In this document: in pieces, positions 55,132-64,000 of the stretch
Position numbering within the stretch: position 1 is the stretch's first letter
Layout: each line of letters begins with the position of its first letter
From: Paraglaciecola hydrolytica
GTDB taxonomy: Bacteria > Pseudomonadota > Gammaproteobacteria > Enterobacterales > Alteromonadaceae
DNA length: 64,000 bases
Reading direction: 5' to 3'
Assembly (NCBI RefSeq): GCF_001565895.1
Contig: NZ_LSNE01000001.1
Coordinates: forward strand, 118,856-182,855
Translations under genes and position numbers: made by a program
Notes under the pieces: model-generated
Databases searched by the model: none
Seen by the model: only the letters and a program-made list of their open reading frames with translations
What the model was told of the DNA's origin: nothing

Positions 55132-55671
55132 ATGGCGAAACTGCATGATTTCTATAAAGAAACGGTAGTAGCGGAACTTGCTAAGCAGTTCAACTACAAA
55201 AGCGTCATGCAAGTCCCTCGGATTGAAAAAATCACTCTAAACATGGGTTTAGGTGAAGCGGTAGCAGACAAAAAGGTGTTGGAAAACGCCACGGCTGACA
55301 TGCAAGCAATTGCTGGTCAAAAACCCGTTGTAACTGTTGCTCGTAAATCTGTAGCGGGTTTTAAAATCCGTGAAGGTTATCCGATTGGCTGTAAAGTAAC
55401 CCTACGTGGTGAACGTATGTGGGAATTCTTTGAACGTTTAGTTTCTATAGCAATTCCTCGTATCCGCGATTTCCGTGGCTTAAATCCTAAGTCATTTGAT
55501 GGTCGTGGTAACTACAGCATGGGTGTGCGTGAGCAAATTATTTTCCCTGAAATCGACTTCGATAAAGTGGATAAAATTCGCGGTATGGATATCACTATCA
55601 CTACCAGCGCTCAAACCGATGCGGAAGCTCATGCGTTGTTAAGCGCATTCCACTTCCCGTTCAAAAAGTAA
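55132..55671 (+). CDS. rplE: 50S ribosomal protein L5
   Basis: 179 residues. The frame opens at 55120, but the ATG at 55132 follows GGAGAG and gives the conserved [10 protein letters not shown] start. Binds 5S rRNA. Confidence 0.98.
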   Translation: MAKLHDFYKETVVAELAKQFNYKSVMQVPRIEKITLNMGLGEAVADKKVLENATADMQAIAGQKPVVTVARKSVAGFKIREGYPIGCKVTLRGERMWEFFERLVSIAIPRIRDFRGLNPKSFDGRGNYSMGVREQIIFPEIDFDKVDKIRGMDITITTSAQTDAEAHALLSAFHFPFKK

Positions 55672-55682
55672 GGTGTAGGGTT

Positions 55683-55988
55683 ATGGCAAAAGAATCTATG
55701 AAAGCGCGCGAAGTAAAACGCGCCAAGCTAGTAGTTAAGTTCGCTGATAAGCGTGCCGAGCTAAAAGCAACTATCAGCGATATCAACACGTCTGACGAAG
55801 ACCGTTGGAATGCTGTTCTTAAGCTACAACAATTGCCACGTGATTCATCAATTGTACGCAAACGTAATCGTTGCCGTATAACTGGTCGTCCACATGGTTT
55901 CCTACGCAAGTTTGGCCTCAGCCGTATCAAGTTGCGTGAAGCAGCGATGCGCGGTGAAGTGCCTGGCCTTAAAAAAGCCAGTTGGTAA
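55683..55988 (+). CDS. rpsN: 30S ribosomal protein S14
   Basis: 101 residues, long zinc-free form without CxxC pairs; conserved [21 protein letters not shown]. Binds 16S rRNA in the head. Confidence 0.98.
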   Translation: MAKESMKAREVKRAKLVVKFADKRAELKATISDINTSDEDRWNAVLKLQQLPRDSSIVRKRNRCRITGRPHGFLRKFGLSRIKLREAAMRGEVPGLKKASW

Positions 55989-56000
55989 GGAGTAGCTGAT

Positions 56001-56393
56001 ATGAGTATGCAAGATCCTATCGCGGATATGTTTACCCGCGTTCGTAACGGCCAAATGGCTGGCAAAGTAACAGTGTCTATGCCTTCATCTAAATTACGTG
56101 TTGCTATCGCAAACGTATTAAAAGAAGAAGGTTATGTGGCTGAATTGTCAGTAACTGGTGACGTTAAGCCTGTATTGGAAATTACGTTAAAGTATTTCCA
56201 AGGCAAAAAAGTTATCGGCAGCATTGAGCGCGTAAGTCGCCCAGGTTTGCGCATCTATAAGAAAAAAGATGAGCTTCCTAAAGTATTGGGTGGTTTAGGT
56301 GTGGCTATCGTGTCTACCTCTAAAGGTGTGATGACTGACCGTGCAGCGCGTAAAGCGGGCATGGGTGGTGAGATCATCGGCTACGTAGCGTAA
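56001..56393 (+). CDS. rpsH: 30S ribosomal protein S8
   Basis: 130 residues, starts [17 protein letters not shown] and ends in [10 protein letters not shown]8 binds 16S rRNA and in E. coli represses this operon at the rplE region. Confidence 0.98.
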   Translation: MSMQDPIADMFTRVRNGQMAGKVTVSMPSSKLRVAIANVLKEEGYVAELSVTGDVKPVLEITLKYFQGKKVIGSIERVSRPGLRIYKKKDELPKVLGGLGVAIVSTSKGVMTDRAARKAGMGGEIIGYVA

Positions 56394-56403
56394 GGGGAAT
56401 AGA

Positions 56404-56937
56404 ATGTCACGTATAGCAAAAGCGCCCGTTGATATCCTGTCTGGAGTAGAAGTTTCTATCGCCGGACAAGTTGTCACATTAAAAGGTACAAAAGGTACAT
56501 TAAGCCGCACATTTAATGATGCAGTTGAGATAGTACAAGAAGAGAACCAATTGAAAACTTTACCTCGTGAAGGCAAAGTTAACGGTTGGGCTCAAGCTGG
56601 TACAGCTCGCTCATTGTTAAACGCCATGGTTATTGGTGTATCTCAAGGTTTTGAGAAAAAACTATTGTTGAATGGTGTTGGTTATCGTGCGGCAGCGCAA
56701 GGTAACAAACTGAACCTGACTTTAGGTTTCTCACACCCCGTAGCATACGAAATGCCTGCTGGTATTTCGGTTGAAACTCCTACCCAAACTGAAATCCTCG
56801 TTAAAGGCGTTGATAAGCAGTTGGTGGGTCAAGTTGCAGCTAACATCCGTGGATACCGTCCGCCAGAGCCTTACAAAGGTAAAGGTGTGCGTCTCGCCGA
56901 TGAAGTTGTGCGTCGTAAAGAAGCTAAGAAAAAGTAG
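56404..56937 (+). CDS. rplF: 50S ribosomal protein L6
   Basis: 177 residues, duplicated L6 fold, with [17 protein letters not shown] at the end. Binds near the sarcin-ricin loop. Confidence 0.98.
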   Translation: MSRIAKAPVDILSGVEVSIAGQVVTLKGTKGTLSRTFNDAVEIVQEENQLKTLPREGKVNGWAQAGTARSLLNAMVIGVSQGFEKKLLLNGVGYRAAAQGNKLNLTLGFSHPVAYEMPAGISVETPTQTEILVKGVDKQLVGQVAANIRGYRPPEPYKGKGVRLADEVVRRKEAKKK

Positions 56938-56949
56938 GTTGGTGATACG

Positions 56950-57303
56950 ATGGATAAGAAAACAGCTCGCTTGCGTCGCGCTACCCGCGCCCGCAAAAAA
57001 ATTAGTGAACTGGCCGCGCATCGCTTGGTTATTAACCGCACTCCACGCCACATATACGCTCAGTTAATCGCTCCAAGCGGTTCTGAAGTATTAGCGGCGG
57101 CTTCTACTGTTGAAGCTACTTTACGTAGCAGCGTTAAGTACGCTGGTAACGTTGAAGCAGCAATAGCAGTTGGTAAAGCGATTGCAGAACGTGCTATCGA
57201 AAAAGGCATTAAGAAAGTCGCTTTCGATCGCAGCGGTTACAAGTATCACGGTCGAGTTAAGGCATTAGCTGATGCTGCTCGTGAAGCAGGTCTTCAGTTC
57301 TAG
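56950..57303 (+). CDS. rplR: 50S ribosomal protein L18
   Basis: 117 residues, basic N-terminus and the [20 protein letters not shown] end typical of L18. Binds 5S rRNA. Confidence 0.98.
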   Translation: MDKKTARLRRATRARKKISELAAHRLVINRTPRHIYAQLIAPSGSEVLAAASTVEATLRSSVKYAGNVEAAIAVGKAIAERAIEKGIKKVAFDRSGYKYHGRVKALADAAREAGLQF

Positions 57304-57312
57304 GAGTTAATT

Positions 57313-57816
57313 ATGGCTAAAGTAGAAGCTCAACAACAAGGCGACTTGTTGGAAAAACTAATCGCCGTAAACCGTGTATCTAAAGTAGTTAAAGGTGGTC
57401 GAATCTTTAGCTTTACTGCTTTGACAGTAGTGGGTGACGGTAACGGTCGTGTTGGTTTTGGATACGGTAAAGCACGTGAAGTGCCTGCTGCTATTCAAAA
57501 AGCAATGGAAAAAGCTCGTCGCAATGTTGTATCGGTTGACCTAAATGGCCATACCTTACAACACGCGATAAAAGGTCGCCATTCTGGCTCTAAGGTTTAT
57601 ATGCAACCTGCATCTGAAGGTACTGGTATTATTGCCGGTGGTGCGATGCGTGCAGTCCTTGAAGTAGCTGGCGTACATAATGTACTTTCAAAATGTTACG
57701 GATCGACGAATCCAATTAACGTTGTGCGTGCAACTATCAATGCGTTGACAGAAATGACTTCGCCTGAACAAGTTGCTGCTAAACGTGGATTGTCAGTAAC
57801 ACAGATTTTGGGGTAA
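57313..57816 (+). CDS. rpsE: 30S ribosomal protein S5
   Basis: 167 residues with the dsRNA-binding-like domain and [14 protein letters not shown]. Part of the decoding-fidelity site. Confidence 0.98.
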   Translation: MAKVEAQQQGDLLEKLIAVNRVSKVVKGGRIFSFTALTVVGDGNGRVGFGYGKAREVPAAIQKAMEKARRNVVSVDLNGHTLQHAIKGRHSGSKVYMQPASEGTGIIAGGAMRAVLEVAGVHNVLSKCYGSTNPINVVRATINALTEMTSPEQVAAKRGLSVTQILG

Positions 57817-57822
57817 TTGAAC

Positions 57823-58002
57823 ATGGCAACGATTAAAATAAAGCAGACTAAAAGCTCTATCGGTCGTTTACCTAAACATAAGGCAACCCTTACTGGTTTA
57901 GGTCTTCGTCGCATCGGTCATGTTCGTGAGTTAGAAGACACCCCTTCTGTCCGTGGCATGATCAACCGTGTATATTACATGGTTGAAGTAGTGGAGGAGT
58001 AA
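57823..58002 (+). CDS. rpmD: 50S ribosomal protein L30
   Basis: 59 residues. The frame opens at a TTG (57817), but the ATG at 57823 gives the conserved [14 protein letters not shown] start. Seven bases after the end of rpsE. Confidence 0.97.
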   Translation: MATIKIKQTKSSIGRLPKHKATLTGLGLRRIGHVRELEDTPSVRGMINRVYYMVEVVEE

Positions 58003-58005
58003 CAG

Positions 58006-58440
58006 ATGCATTTAAATACTTTGGCTCCTGCACCAGGAGCAAAAACATCTCGTAAGCGTTTGGGCCGTGGTATCGGTTCTGGTCTTGGAAAAACTGGTGG
58101 CCGTGGTCACAAAGGTCAAACTTCTCGCTCAGGCGGAACAGTTAAACCTGGTTTTGAAGGCGGACAGATGCCAATCCAACGTCGTCTACCTAAGTTTGGT
58201 TTTACTTCTCGTAAGTCTTTGGTTACTGACCAAGTGACGTTGAGTGAAATCTCTCGTGTAGAAGGTGATGTAGTTTCACTAGAAACTTTAAAAGCAGCAA
58301 GTCTTGTTAAAAAAGAAATGTTGTACGTTAAAGTGCTTAAAAGTGGTGAAATCACACGCGCTGTTACGATTAGCGGTTTAAAGGTAACTAAAGGTGCCCT
58401 TGAAGCAATTCAGGCAGCTGGCGGTAAGGTAGAGGAATAG
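58006..58440 (+). CDS. rplO: 50S ribosomal protein L15
   Basis: 144 residues, Gly/Lys-rich N-terminal extension ([20 protein letters not shown]). Late assembly protein of the 50S subunit. Confidence 0.98.
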   Translation: MHLNTLAPAPGAKTSRKRLGRGIGSGLGKTGGRGHKGQTSRSGGTVKPGFEGGQMPIQRRLPKFGFTSRKSLVTDQVTLSEISRVEGDVVSLETLKAASLVKKEMLYVKVLKSGEITRAVTISGLKVTKGALEAIQAAGGKVEE

Positions 58441-58445
58441 GCTAG

Positions 58446-59765
58446 ATGGCTAAACCAGGATCGGATTCGAGCGCAAAAGGCGGCTTGAGCGAGCTTAAAT
58501 CGAGGTTGTGGTTCGTACTTGGTGCGATCATAGTATTTAGGTTGGGCTCTTACGTGCCTATTCCTGGTATTGATGCAGCTGTGTTGGCAGACTTGTTCGA
58601 CCAACAAAAAGGTACCATAGTGGAAATGTTTAATATGTTTTCAGGTGGAGCTTTAGAGCGTGCATCGGTTCTTGCCCTAGGTATTATGCCTTACATTACA
58701 GCCTCCATCATCATGCAGTTGCTTACTGTTATGCATCCGTCGATGATGGAATTAAAGAAAGAAGGCGAAGCCGGACGTCGTAAAATTAGTCAATACACAA
58801 GGTATTTCACTTTAGTGTTGGCTACTTTCCAAGCAATTGGAATTGCGACTAACTTACCTAACCTGATTGCAGGTTTGGTGATTAATCCCGGTTTTGGTTT
58901 TTATTTTACGGCAGTAGTGAGTTTGGTCACTGGTACCATGTTTTTAATGTGGTTAGGTGAGCAAATTACTGAACGTGGTATCGGTAACGGTATCTCTATT
59001 TTGATTTTTGCCGGTATTGTATCTGGTCTACCAACTGCCTTAGGGCAAACGGCAGAGCAGGCTAGGCAAGGTGACATTAACTTATTGTTCTTGTTGTTGA
59101 TTGGGGTAATTATTATTGCCATCACTTATTTTGTTGTATTTGTTGAGCGTGGCCAACGTCGTATCGTCGTTAACTATGCAAAACGTCAACAAGGTCGTAA
59201 GGTTTTTGCAGCGCAAAGCACGCATTTACCTTTAAAAGTGAATATGGCAGGTGTAATTCCACCTATCTTTGCATCAAGTATCATTTTGTTTCCTGGCACT
59301 ATTGCTAACTGGTTTGGTCAAAATGAATCCTTGTCTTGGTTGCAAGATGTGGCCTTAATGTTGTCTCCTGGACAACCCCTTTATGTCATGTTTTATGCCG
59401 CGGCAATAATCTTCTTCTGTTTCTTCTATACTGCGTTGGTATTTAACCCACGTGAAACGGCTGACAATTTGAAGAAGTCTGGTGCTTTTGTACCAGGGAT
59501 ACGCCCAGGTGAACAAACATCACGCTATATCGATAAAGTAATGACGCGACTGACTTTAGCTGGTGCGCTTTATATAACCTTTATTTGTTTAGTGCCTGAA
59601 TTCATGTTGATTGCATGGAATGTTCCTTTCTATTTTGGCGGAACTTCACTACTCATTATGGTAGTTGTAATCATGGATTTCATGGCGCAGGTGCAGACCC
59701 ATTTGATGTCTAATCAATATGAGTCTGTTCTTAAGAAAGCTAATCTTAAAGGCTACGGTCGTTAA
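58446..59765 (+). CDS. secY: Preprotein translocase subunit SecY
   Basis: 439 residues, ten membrane helices, plug and conserved loop motifs ([20 protein letters not shown] in helix 4-5). Forms the SecYEG protein channel. Five bases after rplO. Confidence 0.97.
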   Translation: MAKPGSDSSAKGGLSELKSRLWFVLGAIIVFRLGSYVPIPGIDAAVLADLFDQQKGTIVEMFNMFSGGALERASVLALGIMPYITASIIMQLLTVMHPSMMELKKEGEAGRRKISQYTRYFTLVLATFQAIGIATNLPNLIAGLVINPGFGFYFTAVVSLVTGTMFLMWLGEQITERGIGNGISILIFAGIVSGLPTALGQTAEQARQGDINLLFLLLIGVIIIAITYFVVFVERGQRRIVVNYAKRQQGRKVFAAQSTHLPLKVNMAGVIPPIFASSIILFPGTIANWFGQNESLSWLQDVALMLSPGQPLYVMFYAAAIIFFCFFYTALVFNPRETADNLKKSGAFVPGIRPGEQTSRYIDKVMTRLTLAGALYITFICLVPEFMLIAWNVPFYFGGTSLLIMVVVIMDFMAQVQTHLMSNQYESVLKKANLKGYGR

Positions 59766-59789
59766 GATGGCATTTTACGGAGTGATGAA

Positions 59790-59903
59790 ATGAAAGTTCG
59801 TGCATCCGTCAAACGGATTTGCCGTAACTGCAAAGTCATTAAGCGCAACGGTGTTGTTCGTGTGATTTGTAGTGAGCCTAAGCATAAGCAAAGGCAAGGT
59901 TAA
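59790..59903 (+). CDS. rpmJ: 50S ribosomal protein L36
   Basis: 37 residues: starts [17 protein letters not shown] and ends KHKQRQG, with the four-ligand zinc pattern CxxC...C...H. Translation from the ATG at 59790 to the TAA at 59901-59903. Small but clearly real. Confidence 0.97.
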   Translation: MKVRASVKRICRNCKVIKRNGVVRVICSEPKHKQRQG

Positions 59904-59909
59904 TCGAAC

Positions 59910-59954
59910 GGTTTGAGGGTCGTCTAGATACGCTAGCGCCTCAAACCTTTATTT
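59910..59954 (+). terminator. Hairpin with T-run between rpmJ and rpsM
   Basis: Nine-bp perfect stem GGTTTGAGG / CCTCAAACC around a 20-nt loop, followed by TTTATTT. It can end the spc transcript or attenuate it before the alpha operon. Confidence 0.65.
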
Positions 59955-59960
59955 GCAATT

Positions 59961-60030
59961 TAGTCGTTGGGTAAGTATCCTATCGGGCTTTTTAGGCCGA
60001 CGACAATAACTAAGAGGAGTACTGTTAATG
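59961..60030 (+). promoter_or_regulatory. Alpha operon S4-binding leader (Alpha_RBS-like)
   Basis: Upstream of rpsM, GTATCCT...CGGGCTTTT.AGG matches the E. coli alpha leader in order and spacing, including GTCG...CGAC pairing. In E. coli S4 binds a pseudoknot here and blocks translation of S13, S11, S4 and L17. Assignment is by resemblance, not by folding. Confidence 0.65.
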
Positions 60031-60384
60031 GCCCGTATCGCTGGCATTAACATCCCTGAGCACAAGCATGCTGTAATTGCTCTTGAAGCAATTTTTGGTA
60101 TCGGCTCCACACGTGCGAAAAGCATTTGTGTTGCTGCTGGTGTTGCAGAGAGCACCAAGATTAAAGATCTTGATGAAACACAGATTGATAAATTACGTGA
60201 TGAAGTAGCTAAATTCACTGTTGAAGGTGATCTACGTCGTGAAGTATCAATGAGTATTAAACGTTTGATGGACTTAGGTTGCTTCCGTGGTATTCGCCAC
60301 CGTCGTAGTCTTCCTCTACGTGGTCAGCGCACTAAGACTAATGCGCGTACCCGTAAGGGTCCTCGCAAAGCAATTAAAAAGTAA
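60028..60384 (+). CDS. rpsM: 30S ribosomal protein S13
   Basis: 118 residues, starts [19 protein letters not shown]; ends [12 protein letters not shown]. Head protein near the subunit bridge. GGAG precedes the start. Confidence 0.98.
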   Translation: MARIAGINIPEHKHAVIALEAIFGIGSTRAKSICVAAGVAESTKIKDLDETQIDKLRDEVAKFTVEGDLRREVSMSIKRLMDLGCFRGIRHRRSLPLRGQRTKTNARTRKGPRKAIKK

Positions 60385-60398
60385 GCGGGGAATAAGAT

Positions 60399-60791
60399 AT
60401 GGCTAAAGCTCCTATTAAAAGCACGCGTAAGCGCGCAAAACGTCAAGTTGCAGATGGTATGGCTCATATCCATGCGTCTTTCAACAACACAATAGTGACA
60501 ATTACTGATCGTCAGGGTAATGCTCTTTCTTGGGCTACATCAGGTGGTTCAGGTTTTCGTGGTTCACGTAAATCTACCCCTTTTGCTGCACAGGTTGCTG
60601 CTGAGCGTGCCGGTACTGCCGCACAGGAATTTGGTTTGAAAAACATAGAAGTGTTCGTTAAAGGTCCAGGTCCAGGTCGTGAATCTGCGATCCGTGCTTT
60701 GAACGCTGCTGGTTATAAAATCACTAATATTACCGATGTGACGCCTATTCCTCACAACGGTTGTCGTCCACCGAAAAAACGTCGCGTTTAA
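60399..60791 (+). CDS. rpsK: 30S ribosomal protein S11
   Basis: 130 residues with [20 protein letters not shown]. Platform protein of the 30S subunit. Confidence 0.98.
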   Translation: MAKAPIKSTRKRAKRQVADGMAHIHASFNNTIVTITDRQGNALSWATSGGSGFRGSRKSTPFAAQVAAERAGTAAQEFGLKNIEVFVKGPGPGRESAIRALNAAGYKITNITDVTPIPHNGCRPPKKRRV

Positions 60792-60815
60792 TCGACGGAC
60801 AGTTGGAGAAAGATC

Positions 60816-61436
60816 ATGGCAAGATATTTGGGTCCAAAACTCAAACTTAGCCGCCGCGAAGGAACTGATTTGTTCCTTAAAAGTGGCGTTCGAGCAATCG
60901 AATCTAAATGTAAAATTGATACCGCACCTGGTCAACATGGCGCCCGTCGTGGCCGCTTGTCAGACTACGGTGTACAGTTACGTGAAAAGCAAAAAGTTCG
61001 TCGTATGTATGGCGTACTCGAAAAACAATTCCGTAACTACTATAAAGAAGCAGCACGCTTAAAAGGCAACACAGGTGAAAACTTGTTACAACTTTTAGAG
61101 CAGCGTTTAGACAATGTTGTATATCGTATTGGTTTTGCTAGTACTCGTGCTGAAGCACGTCAATTAGTTAGCCATAAAGCCATTTTGGTAAACGGTAAAG
61201 TTGTTAACGTTCCTTCTTTTAATGTTTCTGCTGAAGATGTTGTTTCTGTTCGTGAAAAAGCCAAAAAACAAGCTCGTATTGTTGCTGCGCTTGAACTTGC
61301 TGAGCAACGTGAGAAACCAACTTGGATTGAAGTAGACAGTAAGAAAATGGAAGGTACTTTTAAACGAGTTCCTGAAAGAGCTGATTTGTCTGCTGAGATA
61401 AATGAACAGTTGATCGTCGAACTTTACTCTAAGTAA
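60816..61436 (+). CDS. rpsD: 30S ribosomal protein S4
   Basis: 206 residues, starts [16 protein letters not shown], with the S4 RNA-binding domain ([22 protein letters not shown]). Primary 16S binder and the autogenous repressor of the alpha operon in E. coli. Confidence 0.98.
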   Translation: MARYLGPKLKLSRREGTDLFLKSGVRAIESKCKIDTAPGQHGARRGRLSDYGVQLREKQKVRRMYGVLEKQFRNYYKEAARLKGNTGENLLQLLEQRLDNVVYRIGFASTRAEARQLVSHKAILVNGKVVNVPSFNVSAEDVVSVREKAKKQARIVAALELAEQREKPTWIEVDSKKMEGTFKRVPERADLSAEINEQLIVELYSK

Positions 61437-61458
61437 AGATAAAAGAAGAGAGGAAACA

Positions 61459-62448
61459 ATGTCGGGTTCTGTAACTGAATTCTTAAAACCAAGATTAGTT
61501 GAAATTGATAACGTCTCGTCAACTCGTGCCAAAGTTACTCTTGAGCCTTTGGAGCGCGGTTTTGGTCACACTTTAGGTAATGCGCTGCGTCGCATTTTAT
61601 TGTCATCAATGCCTGGTTGTGCCGTAACCGAAGTTGAAATCGATGGTGTGTTGCATGAATACAGCACCAAAGAGGGCGTACAAGAAGACGTTATCGAGAT
61701 CTTGCTTAACCTTAAAGGTTTAGCGGTGCGTCTTGAAGGCAAAACCGAAGCAACACTAACTCTAGTGAAATCCGGTGCGGGCCCAGTATTAGCTGGAGAT
61801 ATTCAGCATGATGGTGATGTAGAGATTGTTAACCCTGACCATTTAATTTGTACTTTGACTGGCGATGCTCAAATTAGCATGCGCGTTAAAGTAGAAATGG
61901 GTCGTGGTTATGTACCTGCATCAACTCGCCGCTCTTCTGAAGAAGATGATCGACCTATCGGCCGTTTGTTGGTAGATGCCTCATTCAGCCCAGTAGAACG
62001 TATAGCTTATAATGTTGAATCGGCACGTGTTGAACAACGTACTGACCTTGACAAGCTAATCATTGATATGGAAACCAACGGAACTATTGATCCCGAGGAA
62101 GCAATTCGTCGCGCGGCTACAATTTTAGCTGAGCAATTAGACGCCTTTGTTGAACTTCGTGATATTTCAGAGCCTGTTGAGAAAGAAGAGAAGCCGGAGT
62201 TTGATCCGATTTTACTTCGCCCAGTTGATGATTTGGAATTGACAGTACGTTCTGCTAACTGTTTGAAAGCTGAAGCCATCCAATATATTGGTGATCTTGT
62301 ACAGCGTACCGAAGTTGAGTTGTTGAAAACACCTAACTTGGGTAAAAAGTCTCTAACAGAGATCAAAGACGTACTTGCTTCTCGTGGACTTTCTTTAGGC
62401 ATGCGCCTAGAAAATTGGCCACCTGAAAGTATCGCAGAAAAAGATTAA
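61459..62448 (+). CDS. rpoA: RNA polymerase alpha subunit
   Basis: 329 residues, N-terminal dimerisation domain ([19 protein letters not shown]) and C-terminal domain (about 250-329) with the UP-element-binding helix-hairpin-helix ([18 protein letters not shown]). Confidence 0.98.
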   Translation: MSGSVTEFLKPRLVEIDNVSSTRAKVTLEPLERGFGHTLGNALRRILLSSMPGCAVTEVEIDGVLHEYSTKEGVQEDVIEILLNLKGLAVRLEGKTEATLTLVKSGAGPVLAGDIQHDGDVEIVNPDHLICTLTGDAQISMRVKVEMGRGYVPASTRRSSEEDDRPIGRLLVDASFSPVERIAYNVESARVEQRTDLDKLIIDMETNGTIDPEEAIRRAATILAEQLDAFVELRDISEPVEKEEKPEFDPILLRPVDDLELTVRSANCLKAEAIQYIGDLVQRTEVELLKTPNLGKKSLTEIKDVLASRGLSLGMRLENWPPESIAEKD

Positions 62449-62489
62449 TCAGGTTTAATATAAACTGATTTGTAAAGAAGGATAAAACT

Positions 62490-62891
62490 ATGCGCCATCG
62501 TAAGAGTGGTCGTCAGTTAAATCGTAACAGCAGCCATCGTCAAGCAATGTTTAAAAATATGGCTGGCTCTTTGGTTAAACATGAGTTGATTAAAACAACT
62601 TTGCCCAAAGCGAAAGAACTGCGTCGCGTAATTGAACCTCTTATCACACTTGCTAAGCAAGACAGTGTTGCTAATCGCCGTTTGGCTATGGCTCGCACAG
62701 GTGATAAAGAAGTAGTTGGTAAATTATTTAATGAACTTGGCCCACGTTATGAAGCGCGCCCAGGTGGATATATCCGCATTTTAAAATGTGGTTTCCGCTC
62801 TGGTGACAATGCTCCTATGGCTTATGTTGAGTTGGTTGACCGTCCTGAAGTTGAAGCAGTTGAAATAACTGAAGAAGCATCAGCGGAATAA
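62490..62891 (+). CDS. rplQ: 50S ribosomal protein L17
   Basis: 133 residues, starts [17 protein letters not shown]. Last gene of the alpha operon, before a strong terminator. Confidence 0.98.
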   Translation: MRHRKSGRQLNRNSSHRQAMFKNMAGSLVKHELIKTTLPKAKELRRVIEPLITLAKQDSVANRRLAMARTGDKEVVGKLFNELGPRYEARPGGYIRILKCGFRSGDNAPMAYVELVDRPEVEAVEITEEASAE

Positions 62892-62904
62892 TACTCCAAA
62901 AATG

Positions 62905-62932
62905 AAAAAGCCGGGCAAAGCCCGGCTTTTTT
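62905..62932. terminator. Strong bidirectional terminator after rplQ
   Basis: Twelve-bp perfect stem AAAAAGCCGGGC / GCCCGGCTTTTT with an AAA loop and T-run. Ends the ribosomal operon and the convergent repeat-protein gene. Confidence 0.95.
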
Positions 62933-62953
62933 GTATCTGAATAAAATAGTATA

Positions 62954-63727
62954 TTAATTCTTTTTATCTAAAGCCTGCGCAAATTCTTCCGCTGTTGCTC
63001 CACCATTAGTTGCATATATCTCTAGCTGATCTAGCGCTACCCCAGAATTCTGAGCGGTTTCAATGATCTTTTTCACTTGCTCCCTTTGCGCTGCTGATTC
63101 TCTTACCGCAGTCGTCACTACTTGCTCGGCATTGTTAGGAAAAGCCGCTAACAACGCCTCAACAACATACTCTCCAACTAAAGGCACTGCGCCAATTGCT
63201 GAAGTTAATATCTCAACTATTTTACTGGGATGCTCTCTAGCTAAAGACTGTACTATATAGTCGGCAGAATCTGGTTCAGTCACTACCGCTATTCTGACTA
63301 TTTCGTCTAATTCATTCGGAGTGGAGTTAGCCGCGGCGGTGACAACAAAATCAACATAACTAGGATCAGCGTTAATTGCTGTTTCAACAATGCTGGTGCA
63401 ATTAAGCCCTTTACCTAGTGCAATAGTAACAACTTCTTGAGTCAGAGTAGGCTGCGCAGATATAGCTGCGTGGATAATCTGTTTATATTGCTCGGGATAT
63501 AAATCTAACGCGGTATCAATAACACTGGCTGCTTCTTGCGGATAATGTCTAACGATACTTTTTATCGCTCTACTTATCGACATATTTTGGGCAACTTGAT
63601 TTTGTACAAAAGCGATGGTGAGTGATGTATCGCGTTGTTCTTCGTTACTTTCTATAGCGTTAGCCAAATTAGCGTGTATTAGTGCACTCAGCAAAACTGT
63701 ACTACATGCCATTTTTTTATAATTCAT
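62954..63727 (-). CDS. Exported protein with ~10 tandem 15-residue helical repeats
   Basis: 257 residues with a signal peptide (cleavage near ANAIE). Between about residues 60 and 235 a 15-residue unit recurs: hydrophobic-[IV]-[IV]-x-x-A-hydrophobic-x-x-x-P, for example FVVTAAANSTPNELD, EIVRIAVVTEPDSAD and YVVEALLAAFPNNAE. This predicts short stacked helices. One Cys. No recognised family; function unknown. Confidence 0.75.
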   Translation of the reverse strand: MNYKKMACSTVLLSALIHANLANAIESNEEQRDTSLTIAFVQNQVAQNMSISRAIKSIVRHYPQEAASVIDTALDLYPEQYKQIIHAAISAQPTLTQEVVTIALGKGLNCTSIVETAINADPSYVDFVVTAAANSTPNELDEIVRIAVVTEPDSADYIVQSLAREHPSKIVEILTSAIGAVPLVGEYVVEALLAAFPNNAEQVVTTAVRESAAQREQVKKIIETAQNSGVALDQLEIYATNGGATAEEFAQALDKKN

Positions 63728-63859
63728 CTATAACCACCGGACTGCTTTATTAACTTTGTTAAGACATCCCTGTCGTATATAGGTTCAATTTAACAAGTTA
63801 TTTACCAAATAAACAGGCATTAAACAGAAAGCTCATTAAATGTTCATAAAGGAAGTTAT

Positions 63860-63911
63860 TTTTATTATTTTTTAAATAGAGTATTGACCTAGAGAGATAA
63901 GTCTATAGAAT
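63860..63911 (+). promoter_or_regulatory. Strong stable-RNA-type promoter at the window end
   Basis: AT-rich UP-like stretch, -35 TTGACC (63884), 16-bp spacer, -10 TAGAAT (63906), then a GC-rich discriminator GCGCCTCC. The following sequence resembles an rRNA operon leader. The rRNA genes would begin beyond 64000. Confidence 0.7.
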
Positions 63912-64000
63912 GCGCCTCCTCGCTTCGGGACAGACTTGAAAGAGTCATTTAAGTCCAGAGGTTGAGTCGCTAAAAGACTGTACGTAAGTCAGGAAATTAG

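Overview
The window is a piece of a marine gammaproteobacterial chromosome, most likely order Alteromonadales, family Alteromonadaceae (Glaciecola/Paraglaciecola-like). I infer this from gene content and order: motX-rnr-rlmB, a cpxP / cpxRA divergon, a PEP-CTERM protein, a GH105-type polysaccharide hydrolase lipoprotein, and the spc and alpha ribosomal operons. No database search was possible. I see no tRNA, CRISPR array or intact insertion sequence.

Layout. 0-7.7 kb: CynX/NimT-type MFS exporter, DUF4861-GH105 lipoprotein, then a left-facing four-gene redox/detoxification group (DsbA-like thioredoxin, RutE-like reductase, MBL-fold protein, SnoaL-like lipoprotein) divergent from a LysR regulator. 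7.8-11.8 kb: nuclease and toxin-antitoxin cluster (HNH protein, membrane-anchored Mrr-like nuclease translationally coupled to a NYN-LOTUS protein, HipBA). 12.2-22.7 kb: two TPR-sulfotransferases, a TPR protein fused to a Cu/Zn superoxide dismutase-like domain, a PEP-CTERM protein and several proteins of unknown function. 23.2-29.4 kb: ABC exporter, peptide deformylase, PAP2 phosphatase, lytic transglycosylase, a PBP-like protein and a gene broken by an in-frame stop. 29.4-32.8 kb: a nitrogen operon (FNT channel, cyanase, PP2C-kinase) behind a sigma-54 promoter, an NtrC-like palindrome and a terminator hairpin in the leader.

33.4-38.3 kb: YgiQ, then an AT-rich P-loop ATPase gene bracketed by two inverted copies of a composite hairpin repeat whose stems differ in sequence but stay paired. 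38.3-45.9 kb: CpxP-like protein, CpxR/CpxA, CBS protein, lipase, diguanylate cyclase, TrmL, Fre, TIGR02647. 46-54.2 kb: motX, rnr, rlmB, zinc-ribbon protein, acyl-CoA synthetase, DUF4397 lipoprotein. 54.4-62.9 kb: rplN to rplQ, complete and in canonical order but not preceded by rpsQ. The window ends with a secreted 15-residue-repeat protein and, at about 63.9 kb, a strong stable-RNA-type promoter.

Most notable: the TPR-SOD fusion with a His/Met-rich loop; the paired hairpin repeats around the ATPase gene; the sigma-54/NtrC/attenuator control of the cyanase-kinase operon; the Mrr/NYN-LOTUS pair; and the premature stop that separates a signal peptide from its mature protein.
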